Shown piece after piece: positions 22,613-33,640 of a stretch of 64,000 nucleotides of DNA. The notes under the pieces are model-generated. The model ran no database searches. It was not told the DNA's origin and worked only from the letters and a program-made list of their open reading frames with translations. The first letter of the stretch is position 1; each line of letters begins with the position of its first letter. The DNA is from Spirodela intermedia (Eukaryota > Streptophyta > Magnoliopsida > Alismatales > Araceae), in assembly GCA_902729315.2 (NCBI GenBank), contig LR746279.1, positions 1,502,001-1,566,000 of the forward strand. The letters are read 5' to 3'. The position numbers were made by a program, and so were the translations under genes.

Positions 22613-23487
22613 TGATGCAGAAGGTTTTTAAAAGAATGCGAAGACTATAAAATCAAGTAGATTCACTCAATAATTAAAGCGAATGTGAGTGGACTTCGAA
22701 ATTATCTAGAAACACCCGCAATTAAATAAACAAAAAAGGAACCGACAGTTTAAGAAAACTGCTGAAAGGACACCCAGATTTATCACATCAGAAAATATTC
22801 TTATCATGGTTTAAGATCTGCTGAATATTAATTACTAGCTATCCTATGGTCTCTCTGGCAACAAAGAGCAAGGGAAAATATTAAATGCACATATTTAAAT
22901 GGAGAAAGAAAGGAAGTTCACTATCGTTGTAGAAAGGTCGCTGTTCTATCAGAGATGATGCAGAGTAAACCACAGGTTTATTGGCAGAGATAGACATCAG
23001 TTGGATCACTGGAACTCTTGACTTGTCTAGCGTTGAGTGGTATTGCGAATGTAGGTCAATGGGTATCGACAAAAGATGAATGGGAGAAGAGAAAGGCTCC
23101 AGACTGAGAGTAATAGGGTCCTGTCGACCAACTTGAGCCGGGGTGGCAAGATCAAAAGATGAATGATGAATCACTTATCAAAAACTTTCTTGAAAATAAA
23201 AACATTATATCCTTTGTCTTAGAGTCTCATCCCTATTTTATAGTTTAAAATAGTAATCATGAATGCAATTAATAGTACAAAAAATCGTTCTTTTCAGAGC
23301 GTTTATGGTTCCATTGTGGACGTTGAATACTCTGGAGCTGTTCTTCAATTTTGTAGTTGATTTTGTGCTTTTATTCTCATTGAGCTGTTCTGTCGGAGAG
23401 TGGTTATGCTGAAGCTGTTCCTTTTGACTAGTTCCTCCATTTCCTTTCAGCTGATGACCTGGCTGAGAATGACTCGATACTGCATCA
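22613..23487 (-). repeat. 3' LTR of the chromovirus
   Basis: 875 bp. It differs from the partner mainly by an extra block of about 95 bp at 23197-23300, plus scattered substitutions. Confidence 0.92.
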
Positions 23488-23589
23488 ACTCCCCCCAGGT
23501 TGGAAGAACATGGCTCCGTCAAGTTATGGTCTATTATATGTTGACAATGCTTCCACCAATCTGGATGTAGTTGCTCTAAATCATCACTT

Positions 23590-23650
23590 GAAATCCACGA
23601 ATCATCCAATGGAGGATGATCTTTCCAACGAATGAAAAACCTCTATTTTT
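23590..23650 (-). pseudogene. Chromodomain remnant of the chromovirus
   Basis: In minus sense a RWKDHPPLDDSWIS block followed by LEQLHPDWW is the C-terminal chromodomain end typical of chromoviruses. This domain is thought to guide integration into marked chromatin. Confidence 0.8.
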
Positions 23651-24025
23651 CTCCATCAAGATCAGATATCATTTGTCCATCTAATATAATCTCTTTTTGC
23701 TCTTATTGCGTAGGAAAATTAGCTGGTAGACGTTCAGGTGTGATGTCACCCACAATAAATGGATTAGTCTCAAATAACTCACTAGGAATATTTGGCGGTC
23801 CATGATAAGGAATAAGGTCTGAAATGTTAAAAAAAACATTGATTTCTCATTCAGCTGGAATATCTAAAACATAAGCATTTGATCCTACTCGTTTAATAAT
23901 TGTATAAGGCCCTGCTCTTCGAGCATGAAGCTTCGAGATAGTTCCAGCAAGAAATTGACCTAGATGTAATCTGATCATGATGAGATCCCCTTCAATAGAC
24001 TCTTTGAATCTCTTTCATTTATCTG

Positions 24026-24874
24026 CTATTCGTTTATAGTTTCATTACTATTATTGATGCGTTGATGTATCTCCTCATGTATATTTTGTATGTGTTTAGC
24101 AAAGAATTCAGCCGAGATAGAGGTTCTATATTGTGATGCAGATGAACATAAGTCGCTAGGTTTTCTAAGCTGATTTCCATAGACAATTTCAAAGGGACTA
24201 GATCCCATCGTACGATTGATAGAACTATTATAAGTAAATTCTGTAAGAGGGAAGATTTAATCCCAAGTTCCTAGATGATCACCTACGAGGCTTCTTAACA
24301 AGCTTCCCAAGCTATGGTTAACTATTTCAGTTTGACCATCTGTCTGAGGATGAAATGCAGTAGAGTATTGTAATTTAGTGCCCATTGTGAACCAATGAGT
24401 TTTCCAAAAATAGCTTATAAATTTGGAATCACGATTAGACGTAATGGTCTGTGGAATACCATGCAATCATATGATCTCACTAAAATAAATCTTAGTAATT
24501 TTTGAAGCATCGTATGTCTTTGAATAAGGAATAAAGTGAGCCATCTTAGAGAATCTATCAACTATAACAAAGATAGAATTATTCTTTTTTGATGTTCGTG
24601 GCAAACCTAATACAAAATCCATACAAACGTCTTCCCATGGATGGTGCGGAACAAGAAAAGGTGTATATAATCCTGTGTTTTGTTTAAGAGATTTAGTTAA
24701 AACATAAACACCACACTGAGGAACTATTTTAGCTACATCCGTTTTTAATCCTGGCCAAAAGAAACGTTCTCCAACTAAATGGATGGTCTTATCTCTTCTG
24801 AAATGACCAGCTAACCCCCCTGCATGTATTTTCAAAATAAAAAAGTTTCTTATAGAGGCTCGTGAAATACACAA
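24026..24874 (-). pseudogene. Integrase remnant of the chromovirus
   Basis: The 24467-24874 frame has the HAGGLAGHFRRDKT zinc-binding region, the FFWPGLKTDV block and the start of the catalytic core with VDRFSKMAHFIPY. The core continues at 24257-24466 with a TSNRD segment in place of the usual SDRD, and HPQTDGQTEIVNHSL. The 24026-24208 frame holds the SPFEIVYG block. Frames are separated by stops. Confidence 0.9.
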
Positions 24875-25490
24875 ACGGTTATTCTTATAGAGATAACCAT
24901 CTTGAATTAAATAATATTAATGTTCTAAAGATGGTCCTTATGTAAGTCTTAAGTAGACTTCAGAAAAATCCAAACATTCAAGGTATATTTCTCTAATACG
25001 TTCTAATCCCATGATTTGTGGCATGAGTGTTTCTAGTATGGTAATTCTTCAACTTAAGGCATCAACTACGCAGTTTTCACACCCTAGTTTAAACTTGAGT
25101 ACAAATGTATAACTCTATATGAACTCAACCCAACGACCATGCCTAGCATTGAGTTTTTGTTGTGATTGTGAAAATCAAATGGCTTCATGGTCTGAAAAGA
25201 GAATAAATTCCTAGGGTAGTAGATAATGATGCCAATATCTGAGAGCTTGAATTACCACATATAATTCTTTATCCTAAGTTGAATATTTTTTCTTAACTTC
25301 ATTAAGTTTTTCACTAAAATATGCCACATGATGTCCCTCTTGACTAAGCACCCTTCCTATTCCTATTCCTGACACATCACATGCCACTTCAAAAGGTTTA
25401 GAAAAATCAGGTAGCCTAAGAATAGGAGCTCTAGTCATTTGTTATTTCAAAATAATCAAAAGCTCTAGATGTTTCCTCTGCCCAATTAAA

Positions 25491-26189
25491 TTATCTTGTT
25501 TTCATTCCATTTGTAATCGGGGCCATGATTGTGCTGGATATTTTTATAAATCGTTTATAAAGAGGGGCCAAACCATGAAAACTTCTAAGATCATGTAGAT
25601 TCTTAGGTTCAGGCCATTTCACAATAACGTTAACCTTTTGTGGATCTGTAGTGACTCCTGGAGATGTTATTACAAATCCTAAAAAAGTAACTTGTTTATT
25701 GAAGAAAATGCAGTTATGCAAAGTAACAATCAATAACTTCTTTCTCAAGGTATCACAGATCGTACATAAATGTGTAAAGAGTCCATTGATGATTTTGCTG
25801 TAAATTAGAATATTATCAAAATAAACGACAACGAATTTTCCAAGAAAAGATCTCAACACGAGTCAATAATCGCAAGAAGGTACTTGGTGCATTAGATAAT
25901 CTGAATGGCATTACTAGCCACTCATATAATCCGTTTTTGTTTTGAAAACTATTTTCCACTCATCAGGTTTGATTCTTACTTAATAGTAACCGCTTTTTAA
26001 ATCTATTTTTGAGGATATAGAAGCTCCAGCTAATGTGTCTAATAAATCATCTAGCTGCGGGATGGAAAATTGATATTTGATGGTGATGTTATTAATGGCA
26101 TGACTATCAATACACATCCTCCACGTTCCATCTTTCTTTGGGCCTAATAGCATGGTGATCTTATTAAGGGTTGAGGCATTCCTGAACAA
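25491..26189 (-). pseudogene. Reverse transcriptase remnant of the chromovirus
   Basis: The 25980-26189 frame has KKDGTWRMCIDSHAINNITIK and SKIDLKSGYY. The 25491-25859 frame has [11 protein letters not shown], where the second active-site Asp has become Asn, and the TDPQKVNVIVKWPEPKN block. The RNase H region is visible only in fragments between 24900 and 25490. Confidence 0.9.
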
Positions 26190-26596
26190 ATCTTTTTCTT
26201 AATAATTTTTTAATTTGACGTCATAATTCATCATGTTCTTTAGGACTGAGTCGGTAATGTGGAAGGTTTGGTAAAATGGAATCTTGGAATTAAATCAATG
26301 ACATGCTGGATGCTTCTCATCGGAGGTAATTGGTCAGGAAGATCTCTGAGGAAAATGTCTTGTTCTTCTTCTAAAATTGTCTCAACTTCTGTCGAAAGGA
26401 CATCTATAATTTTTCTTCGTTCTATATTTCGTTAATGTGCTATCCAAACTGATGATCCAATTTCTAATTTTTTTTAGAGGGATCAGTGCACTAATTAGAC
26501 TAATGCTAGGATCTGAATTAGTGTCATCTCTCACATTTATCTTGGGTTGAAATGGACACCAGACTATCTTTTTTTCTTTATGGACGAAGGAGCAGA

Positions 26597-27949
26597 TGAT
26601 GGAGTCAATATAAGAGTTCATTCCCTTAGGTGGACCCACCAGGAGGAAGAAGAGGCAGGAGAAGAGGCCACATCACCCATGCACCCCTTCTCCCCTAAGG
26701 AAGGCGTCTCTCCCTCCAAGAGACACTGCTTGGCATCCTTTGGGAGGGGACGCCTCTAACTACCTTCTTCTGTTTCCTATAAATACTCAAGAATAGTGGA
26801 GGAAGAAGAAAAGTTATAATTGAATTTGGAATCAAGAAGATTCTTATTATCCCTTTCACCTCTTGGATTAGGGGTTCCTATTCTCTTTCGCTCACCTCTT
26901 GGATTAGGGGTATCTTCTTCTTCTTGCCCTCTTGGATTAGGTGAACCTCGTTCCTTCTCTTCTCCCACCACACCGTCCTTCCATCTCGACGTTATCGAGT
27001 TGCCCACGTTTCAGCCACAACCTAGTCTGCATCCTAGCCATCTGTCCTGTCGCCAGCCTGCCGTCGCCACTGTTCCACCTCCTCACCGTCTGCCCCGTCG
27101 CCAGCCTGTCGTCGCCGCCGTTCCACCTCCTTGCTGTCCGCTCTGCCGCCTGCCCACCTTTCTTTTCTCTCCCGCCGTCGCCGTCATTCTGCCTCCTCGC
27201 CATCTGCCCTGTCGCCAGCCCGCCGTCGCCGCCGATCCACCTTTCGGCCTTCCGCCCATCGCGAAACCCTCTTCCTTCCTCTTTCCCACTGTCGCCGCCA
27301 TCTGACTTTTAGTCGCCCATCCTGACGAAATACCTTTTGCCCTCGATTCCCTCTATCTTAGTTTCTTTTTATTATTATTTAATCAAAACCGATTTGTGGA
27401 CCTTAGCCAACCGGCCCAAACGGCCCATTCCCTTCGAACCACATCAGTCCATTCCCTGGTTCGAACCACTCGGTCTGAACCGTCCTGCCACTAATTGGAA
27501 CCATTTGGATCTAGTCTCTCCTCTTATGTTCCTCTCCTTCTATTTGTCTTTCACACTCATCTTTTAGGTTAAAAAGTTCCTAATAAGGCTCGTGGATCTC
27601 AAGCTACAAGAATTAGGAAAATCAATCAAGAATTTCCTTTGACAAGGTACATTGATTTTCAAATTTCTTGTGAAGTTGGTCATTCTTTTTAAATCCTTGC
27701 TCTTAGAATTTGTGAGATTCACAGGATAGTCACTCTCATGTGAAAGATTGGTGGTCTAAACCCTGGTTGAGAAGCCTTGCTTGATTCTTTGAATTAAATA
27801 ACCCAATCGGTAATTAATGATCATAATTCTCCTAAAATTATGTGATCACCTAGATATTAAGAACTCAAAGTTCTAATTTAAGTCAACTTTAAAAATTAAT
27901 GTGTAGTTCTTTTTAAGGAGATCTATTTTAGCCCCTTTGTCCCACATCA
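26597..27949 (+). mobile_element. Solo LTR (family B) nested in chromovirus pol
   Basis: It starts TGATGGAG, ends CACATCA and is flanked by a perfect duplication GCAGA (26592-26596 and 27950-27954). A promoter-like CCTATAAATACTC lies at about 26775. After it come three copies of CTCTTGGATTAGG (26872-26940) and a C-rich region. It sits between the protease and RT parts of the host element, and the pol reading frame continues across the empty site. The GC-rich open frames at 26820-27325 lie inside this LTR and show no domain. Confidence 0.88.
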
Positions 27950-27973
27950 GCAGATGTTTAATCTTCCCTATTG

Positions 27974-28324
27974 TCACACATCTAAATCATATAACCATGG
28001 TCCTCCTAATATCAGACTTCCTACGCCCATAGGCAATATGTCACAAAATATATTATCCTCATATGAATTTATTTTGAGATAAAATAAACACTGTGATTGG
28101 ATAGGAATATTAGTAGAATTAATCCACAAGACCTTGTAAGGATTTGGATGGGTAGTAGACTTCAATCTAAGCTTATTAACAATTTCATGAGAAATGACAT
28201 TAATGCTACTCACTTTGTCAATGATAAGCTTGCACGTATGGGAACATATATTGACATAAGTATAGAAGATAGAGGTGTGGAGAAGATTTTTTTTGAATTT
28301 TGGTTGAGTTAATATGCATCTCAA
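27974..28324 (-). pseudogene. Protease remnant of the chromovirus
   Basis: The frame resembles the retropepsin-like domain of plant gypsy elements: LIIDKVSSINVIS in place of LIIDSGS, an HPNPYKVLWI block, and the CDILPMGVGSLILGGPWLYDLDV end. The active-site DSG is degraded. Confidence 0.85.
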
Positions 28325-28439
28325 AACTCCTAATCATGCATCTTTGGTGTAATCAAGGGTTAATACGGGATCAACTTCATATTCTTCTTCTATAAGGTTC
28401 TCATTTTCTAAAATTTATTCAGAATTTTCTGACTCACCT

Positions 28440-29328
28440 ATTAGCAAGCTATGTGTTGGACATCAAGCTGCAAAATGTCCTAGACCTCTACACTTACAAC
28501 ATGTAATTTTCGTCCTTGTTGATGCATCCATAATCTTTTTTCCTTTGTCTACCCCCATGATGTCAGGTTTCATTGTATAAGGAGGTACAGTCTATGGTTT
28601 GCTTGGTTCTACCTTGGATGAGGTGGGGGCTAGAAGCTGTGATGAAGGTATCTGCACAGTAAAACGAGGTAAGGGTTTATAGAATGAATCCAAGTGTAGT
28701 AGGAACTGATATGCCTCTTCTAATGTGTGAATATTTTGCCGACTAAGTTCTCTCCGGAGATCCTCTTGAAGACCAATTTAAAATGAGATAAGGTAACCTT
28801 AGGGTCTTAATTTTTCCCCACATATGAGCATTAACTCATCAAATTGAGTTACATATTCTTTGGCTGGTCTATTACCTTTGAAAATTCTGTTCCATTGATC
28901 TAATATTTTGTAGTATAATTTACAGGTAAGTATTTCTCCCGTAATTTAGCTTTACTCTCTTCTCAATTTCCAATCAATTCTTGTCTCCTTAATTCTAATA
29001 ATCAAGTAATATTTCTCCAATATGTGGCCTCCCGGTCTAAATCAATTTTTGGGTCTTTCCCCCCCTCAAACATAGGTACATCTATCCGGACATTCCTATG
29101 TGATGAGTCAGCATCTACAGTTTCCTAGGGGTTTCTATTCCACCTAGGATTGTCTTGCTGCAGTGGTGGAAATCTGGGATTTTCTTGAGTTGATAATCTT
29201 CTTAATCTTTGGTTCATCATATTCATTTGTTCCATGAGTAATTTTGCCTGTTGCAGAATTTCCTCCTCCATTTGAGGTATATGATGATTTTCTTCTATGG
29301 TGTAGGATGTATCAGAATGGGTAGACAT
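28440..29328 (-). pseudogene. gag remnant of the chromovirus
   Basis: The 29125-29328 frame gives an N-terminal coiled-coil-like stretch with many Gln and Met residues. Around 28450-28500 a CCHC zinc knuckle CKCRGLGHF is readable in another frame, with a stop before its last Cys. It follows the primer-binding region, as expected. Confidence 0.75.
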
Positions 29329-29420
29329 GCAATTGACTCGAGTGATGGTATGCAGTTGGGAGATCTAAATCGTGATTATGAGGCCTGATGGGTATCCTAA
29401 CCTGGCCCTAATATCAAAAT

Positions 29421-30185
29421 TGATGCAGAAGTTTTTGAAAAGAATGTGAAGACTATAAAATCAAGCAGATTCACTCAAGAATTAAAGCGAATGTGAGTGG
29501 ACTTCAAAATTATCTAGAAACACCTGAAATTGAATAAAAAAAAGGATCTGATAGTTTAGGAAAACTGCTGAAAGTACACCCAGATTTATCATGTCAGAAA
29601 ATTTTCTTATCATGGTTTAAGATCGCCTGAATATCAATAACTAAATATCCTATGGTCTCTCAAGCAACAAAGAGCAAGAGAACATATTAAATGCGCAAAT
29701 TTAAATGGAGAAAGGAATAAAGTTCACTATCATTGTGGAAAGGTCGCCATTCCATCAGAGATGGTGCAGAGTAAACTGCAGGTTCCTTGGCAAAGATAGA
29801 CATCAATTGGATTGTTGTAAGTGTTGACTTGTCTGGCATCAAAGAAGAGCGGTGTTGTGAATGTAGGTTGATGGGTATCGACAAAAGATGAATGGGAAAA
29901 GAGAAAGGCTCCATACCAGGAGTAATAGGGTCTTGTCGACCAACCCGACGTGGGGTGATGAGATCAAAAGATCAATGATGAATCACTTATCAAAAACTTT
30001 CTTGAAAAAAAAATACTGTCCTTTGCGTTTATGGTTCCGTTGCGAATGTTGAGCGCTCTGGAGCTGTTCTTCAGTTATTGTAGTTGATTTTTCTACTGTC
30101 ATCCTCATTGAATTGTTCTGTTAGAGATTGGTTATGCTGAAGCTATTCCTTTTGACCCGACTGAGAATGACTTGATATTGCATCA
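29421..30185 (-). repeat. 5' LTR of the chromovirus
   Basis: 765 bp, direct partner of 22613-23487, with the same TGATGCA and TGCATCA ends. Confidence 0.92.
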
Positions 30186-30699
30186 CCTAACCTATATAAT
30201 CTCTTCTTCAACAGTAGCATTAGCCTCGTTCGCTAAGTATAACATAATTGTACTTACTTCGTTCAAGTCTAATTGATCCCATTTATCATGACTTAATTTT
30301 TTCACTCTTCATTTCTACAAACAACATTTCGAAGTACTTGTTGTACAAGAATTATCTTTACTCTCTTCTCTAAGAAAACAATACTTGTTGGTATGCAGTT
30401 GTCAAATGTTGGTATCGACAACATTTCGAAGTACTTGTTGTCAAAAATATGAAAGACAGGATAATAGAGGTGAAAAAGTTGTACACAAACATAAAAATAC
30501 AACGAAATGATACAATAAGAACTAAATAATCCTTGTATGCACACAATACTCCTGATCCGGCTCTTTATAAGATTTATGTTTCAGGGTCTAAATTTTATGT
30601 TATTGGACTCCGTTTTGACCCACAATGATTACATAGGTTTGAGTGCTTGCCAATGATTACATGCAAAGACCTAAATGAAAATCTGAAAGTGCCCCAACA
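30186..30699 (-). pseudogene. copia gag fragment and LTR, right-arm copy, piece 2
   Basis: Reverse-complement of the left-arm relic at 9855-10500. The gag part is at 30186-30330. A rearranged stretch with a repeated CATTTCGAAGTACTTGTTGT (30327-30446) follows, then the LTR, whose start TGTTGGGGCAC lies at 30699 in minus sense. Confidence 0.75.
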
Positions 30700-31486
30700 A
30701 CTAATGTGGTGTGTGTTTTATTCTTTCTTATCGTTCGAATATATTTATATGACGAAGAAATCTGAATCGCAAGTTATTTCATGAATTGAGCAAGGAGAGA
30801 GAAAATCATCCATCCGATGATCTCTATCTTAGCCTTGCAAAGGTGCAAAAGCTTGTATGGTCAACAACACAAAGAAGTGGCATCAATTGAAGTAGAACTA
30901 TGCTGCAGCACAATACACAACTTGATCTTAATGCTTAGTGGCTTTTCTATGTGCGTCATCCACTAATCCCATTAGGACGGTATCAGCTTCACATAGGTGC
31001 CAAAAAATAGAAAAATGAACGTTTCCTGAATCATTTTCTCGAACAAAAGAGGACCCAATTGAAGCTGTAAGGCACTTCGGGCATGCTACTATTACAGGTC
31101 AATGTGTGGGTACTTCAGTATCCAAGTATACGTTTTTGCTCAAAAGCAATTGACTTTCATCGACTTTTATTTTGGATTATACGTCCATATTTTATTCAAC
31201 CTGCCAACACCTCTGTGGAAACTATGCTGCGGTTAACAAGGCGGAGCACCTTAAAAGGGCGCAGCTGGACGTCGATTGACGGGTTCCGAAATCCGACAGA
31301 CCCAATGATTGACTGATGGGAGCGCTATTCGGCCTTTCGGTGATTGACTGCAGAGACTTCTCGGTGGAGGGCTTGTCGCGAGATTATTCGAGACCTTCGC
31401 GAGATTTCGGGGAAGAATCTCCTCAACGTTCATTCATCGCCTGTGCTGACTGCGATTAAGAATATTTATTTCACATAAAGACAAGT
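30700..31486. other. Right-arm spacer and distal upstream region of the intact sHSP
   Basis: No gene is seen. It aligns inverted with 9040-9854. The part from 31310 on, rich in CGCGAGA words, is shared by all three sHSP upstream regions. Confidence 0.7.
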
Positions 31487-31494
31487 TTCTAGAA
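31487..31494 (+). promoter_or_regulatory. Heat-shock element of the intact sHSP
   Basis: TTCTAGAA, two perfect inverted units, lies about 120 bp before the ATG. The third unit present upstream of psi2 (GAA) reads CAA here. Confidence 0.75.
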
Positions 31495-31530
31495 AAGCCG
31501 GGGTTGGTGTATACGCGGTTCTACAGAACT

Positions 31531-31540
31531 CTATAGATAG
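31531..31540 (+). promoter_or_regulatory. Probable TATA box of the intact sHSP
   Basis: CTATAGATAG stands at the position of CTATAAATAG and CTATAAAC in the relic promoters, 70-80 bp before the ATG. It is a weaker match to the consensus than either pseudogene promoter. Confidence 0.6.
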
Positions 31541-31609
31541 AACATCGCTGCCGTCGGGTTCACTCCCTTCAGACGAAGGACCTAAGAGCAGCCTTCGTCT
31601 AGTGAAGAG

Positions 31610-32119
31610 ATGTCGCTGATCCCAGCTTTCTTCGGTAGGCTCAGCACCAACCTCTTCGATCCATTCTCTCTTGATGTTTGGGATCCTTTCCAGGGATTCC
31701 CCTTCTGCAACAACGACAACAACTCCCTCACCCCTCTGCGCCGCGGGTGGGACTCCGAGACCTCCGCTTTCGCCGGCACCCGCGTCGACTGGAAGGAGAC
31801 TCCTGAGGCTTACGACTTCACTGTCGACCTCCAGGGGGTGAAGGAGGAGATGAAGGTGGAGGTGGAGGTGGAGGTGGAAGTGGAGGAGGGCCGCATCCTC
31901 CAGATCAGCGAGCAGAGGAGCAAGGACAAGGAGGAGAAGAGCGACAGGTGGCACCGGCTGGAGAGGAGCATCGGCGGGTTCCTGAGGCGGTTCCGGCTCC
32001 CGGTGAACCCCAAGGCGGATCTGGTGCAGGCGTCCATGGAGAACGGGGTGATGACCATGACCAACCCCAAGGAGGAAGTGAAGAAGCTGGAGGTCAAGGC
32101 CATCGAGATCTCCGGCTGA
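31610..32119 (+). CDS. Class I small heat-shock protein (about 19 kDa), intact
   Basis: ATP-independent cytosolic chaperone that binds unfolding proteins during heat stress and forms large oligomers. The 169-residue single-exon frame has the N-terminal [14 protein letters not shown] block (residues 15-28). The alpha-crystallin domain (about 58-160) starts at [10 protein letters not shown], and the MENGVMTM block is the degenerate consensus MENGVLTV. The C-terminal IEI anchor precedes SG. The start is the first ATG after the TATA box and aligns with the relic copies. The frame is longer than usual because a GAGGTG repeat adds several Glu-Val pairs (about residues 83-92). DLPG reads DLQG and TVPKEE reads TNPKEE, so function may be relaxed. 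A heat-shock element supports heat induction. It is the only uninterrupted copy of the duplicated cluster. Confidence 0.93.
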   Translation: MSLIPAFFGRLSTNLFDPFSLDVWDPFQGFPFCNNDNNSLTPLRRGWDSETSAFAGTRVDWKETPEAYDFTVDLQGVKEEMKVEVEVEVEVEEGRILQISEQRSKDKEEKSDRWHRLERSIGGFLRRFRLPVNPKADLVQASMENGVMTMTNPKEEVKKLEVKAIEISG

Positions 32120-33640
32120 GTTCAGAGCTCCATTCCACGGCTTCAGCGTGATAACGCTCTCCATAAAGAGCGTTTCATCAACTGTTGCTATTTCTTTAAC
32201 GGCAGCAGCTTTTCATCCAATGGACAGTTTTTATTTGTAATGGCCGTACGTGACAATACCTTTAAAAACTATTATGTATTCTCATTTCCGTAGTGTGGAG
32301 TTTCATCTACTTTCTGTTCCTATTTTCTTCTCTTCTTGTTCCTACTTTCTCTCCTGAGTGTTGTGTGTGAGGAGATTTCTCTCCTACTTGATCCTCGTTG
32401 GCAAAGTGAGGATCTTACGATATTTCATATACACTCTCGGTGAAAGTCTATGGAGCGGATTTACAACAATCTTTGACTGTAGGAACTTTTGGTGCGAATC
32501 AATTCGAAATTATACAGTGAATGTACATGTCTATAGTTTTCATAGACGACTCTTCCGTTCTGTGCTCTGACTATTCCGATTGCAGACTTCGGCAACTTCT
32601 TGACGGAAGAGATCCCCCACAAGTGACTGATGTCAGCGAGCAAGTTTCAATTCTAAAAGCCTTCAACAATGTACGAATCATAATAACAGGTAGAAATCAT
32701 TTATTTTCACCAGAAATTTATGACTGAGACTTAAACCCGGCAATAAACTCATGAGAGAGGTTCGAACACATACAGATAAACATATTTAGCAGCTACTCGT
32801 AAAATCAAGATCATATTTAAAATTAAGCTATGGAATATCTCTATCATTGTGAATGTAACATCTTTCTACTCTCCCTTCATTTTATTCTTTATTGAGATGT
32901 AATAGACCATGACATTAAGCTATGGCATGCATCTTACACTTGGGCACAATTAGCATGAGAGCTTGGATTTTACTCCATTGTCTTGCCGACCTTTCATAAT
33001 CATTATGAAATAATTTATAGATGTGAACATTAAAGTTTTTATTTGGTTAAGTGAATTAGGCAAGAAAAGCAACCTACCAAATACTGAACTACCTTTGTAA
33101 CACCTTCAAGGTACAACTGTTATAATGAACTGTTCTCGAGGGTACAAGTGAAGCTTAATAATTTGATAAAAATAGTAAAATTATTTACTCTTTTAATCCA
33201 CTCATTAGGTCTATTGGATGTAGGACGTAGGGCCTTTCAATTATTCCTATGATTGGGTCATTATCAAAAGCTAAATTTTATTTTACCCATTATAAGAACC
33301 TCGCCTTCACGTTGGCTATTTCTAGCCTTCTTCCCAAACATGTGAATCATTTATAACTCACATATCTGCTTTTGTTGTTTTTTGATTAAAAAAAAATCAA
33401 CTAAAAATACGGTCTGATGATATAAAATGCATACTGTTGTAAGATATGATTTAACAGAGCACAAATAAAAGAAAAACTGATGACTATTGAAGTTTGATTC
33501 ACCAAGTTCATAACTTCGATTTACATTTCTCTTTTATTTCTTTCTGAGTAGAATGTAGGATGTGTGAAGGGTGAAAAGATAACCTAGCTTGATCTCATGT
33601 GGCATTTGGTTTTGACTGGGGAGCCAAACGTCATTGGAAA
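32120..33640. other. Unassigned DNA downstream of the sHSP
   Basis: No gene was recognised. The 3' untranslated region probably extends a few hundred bases. A T-rich region with short frames follows, and nothing ties it to a known element. Confidence 0.4.

Larger units (their letters stand above)
22613..30185 (-). mobile_element. Ty3/gypsy chromovirus, both LTRs present, carrying a nested solo LTR
   Basis: Direct LTRs (22613-23487 and 29421-30185) with the inverted ends TGATGCA...TGCATCA bound gag, protease, RT, integrase and a chromodomain, all on the minus strand. The 5' LTR is the right-hand one. It is followed by a primer-binding-like TTGATATTAGGGCCAGG (about 29401-29416). A GGGGGGAG polypurine tract (about 23489-23498) precedes the 3' LTR. 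The flanks read CCAAA and CCTAA, an imperfect target duplication offset by two bases on the left. Comparison with the intact left-arm sequence near 10480-10530 shows the empty site. Many stops, so it is defective. Confidence 0.93.

Noticed and set aside
26820-27325. Long proline- and serine-rich open frames on both strands (161, 123 and 88 residues)
   Set aside because: They lie inside a solo LTR bounded by exact target duplications. They overlap in several frames and reflect C-rich composition, with no domain.
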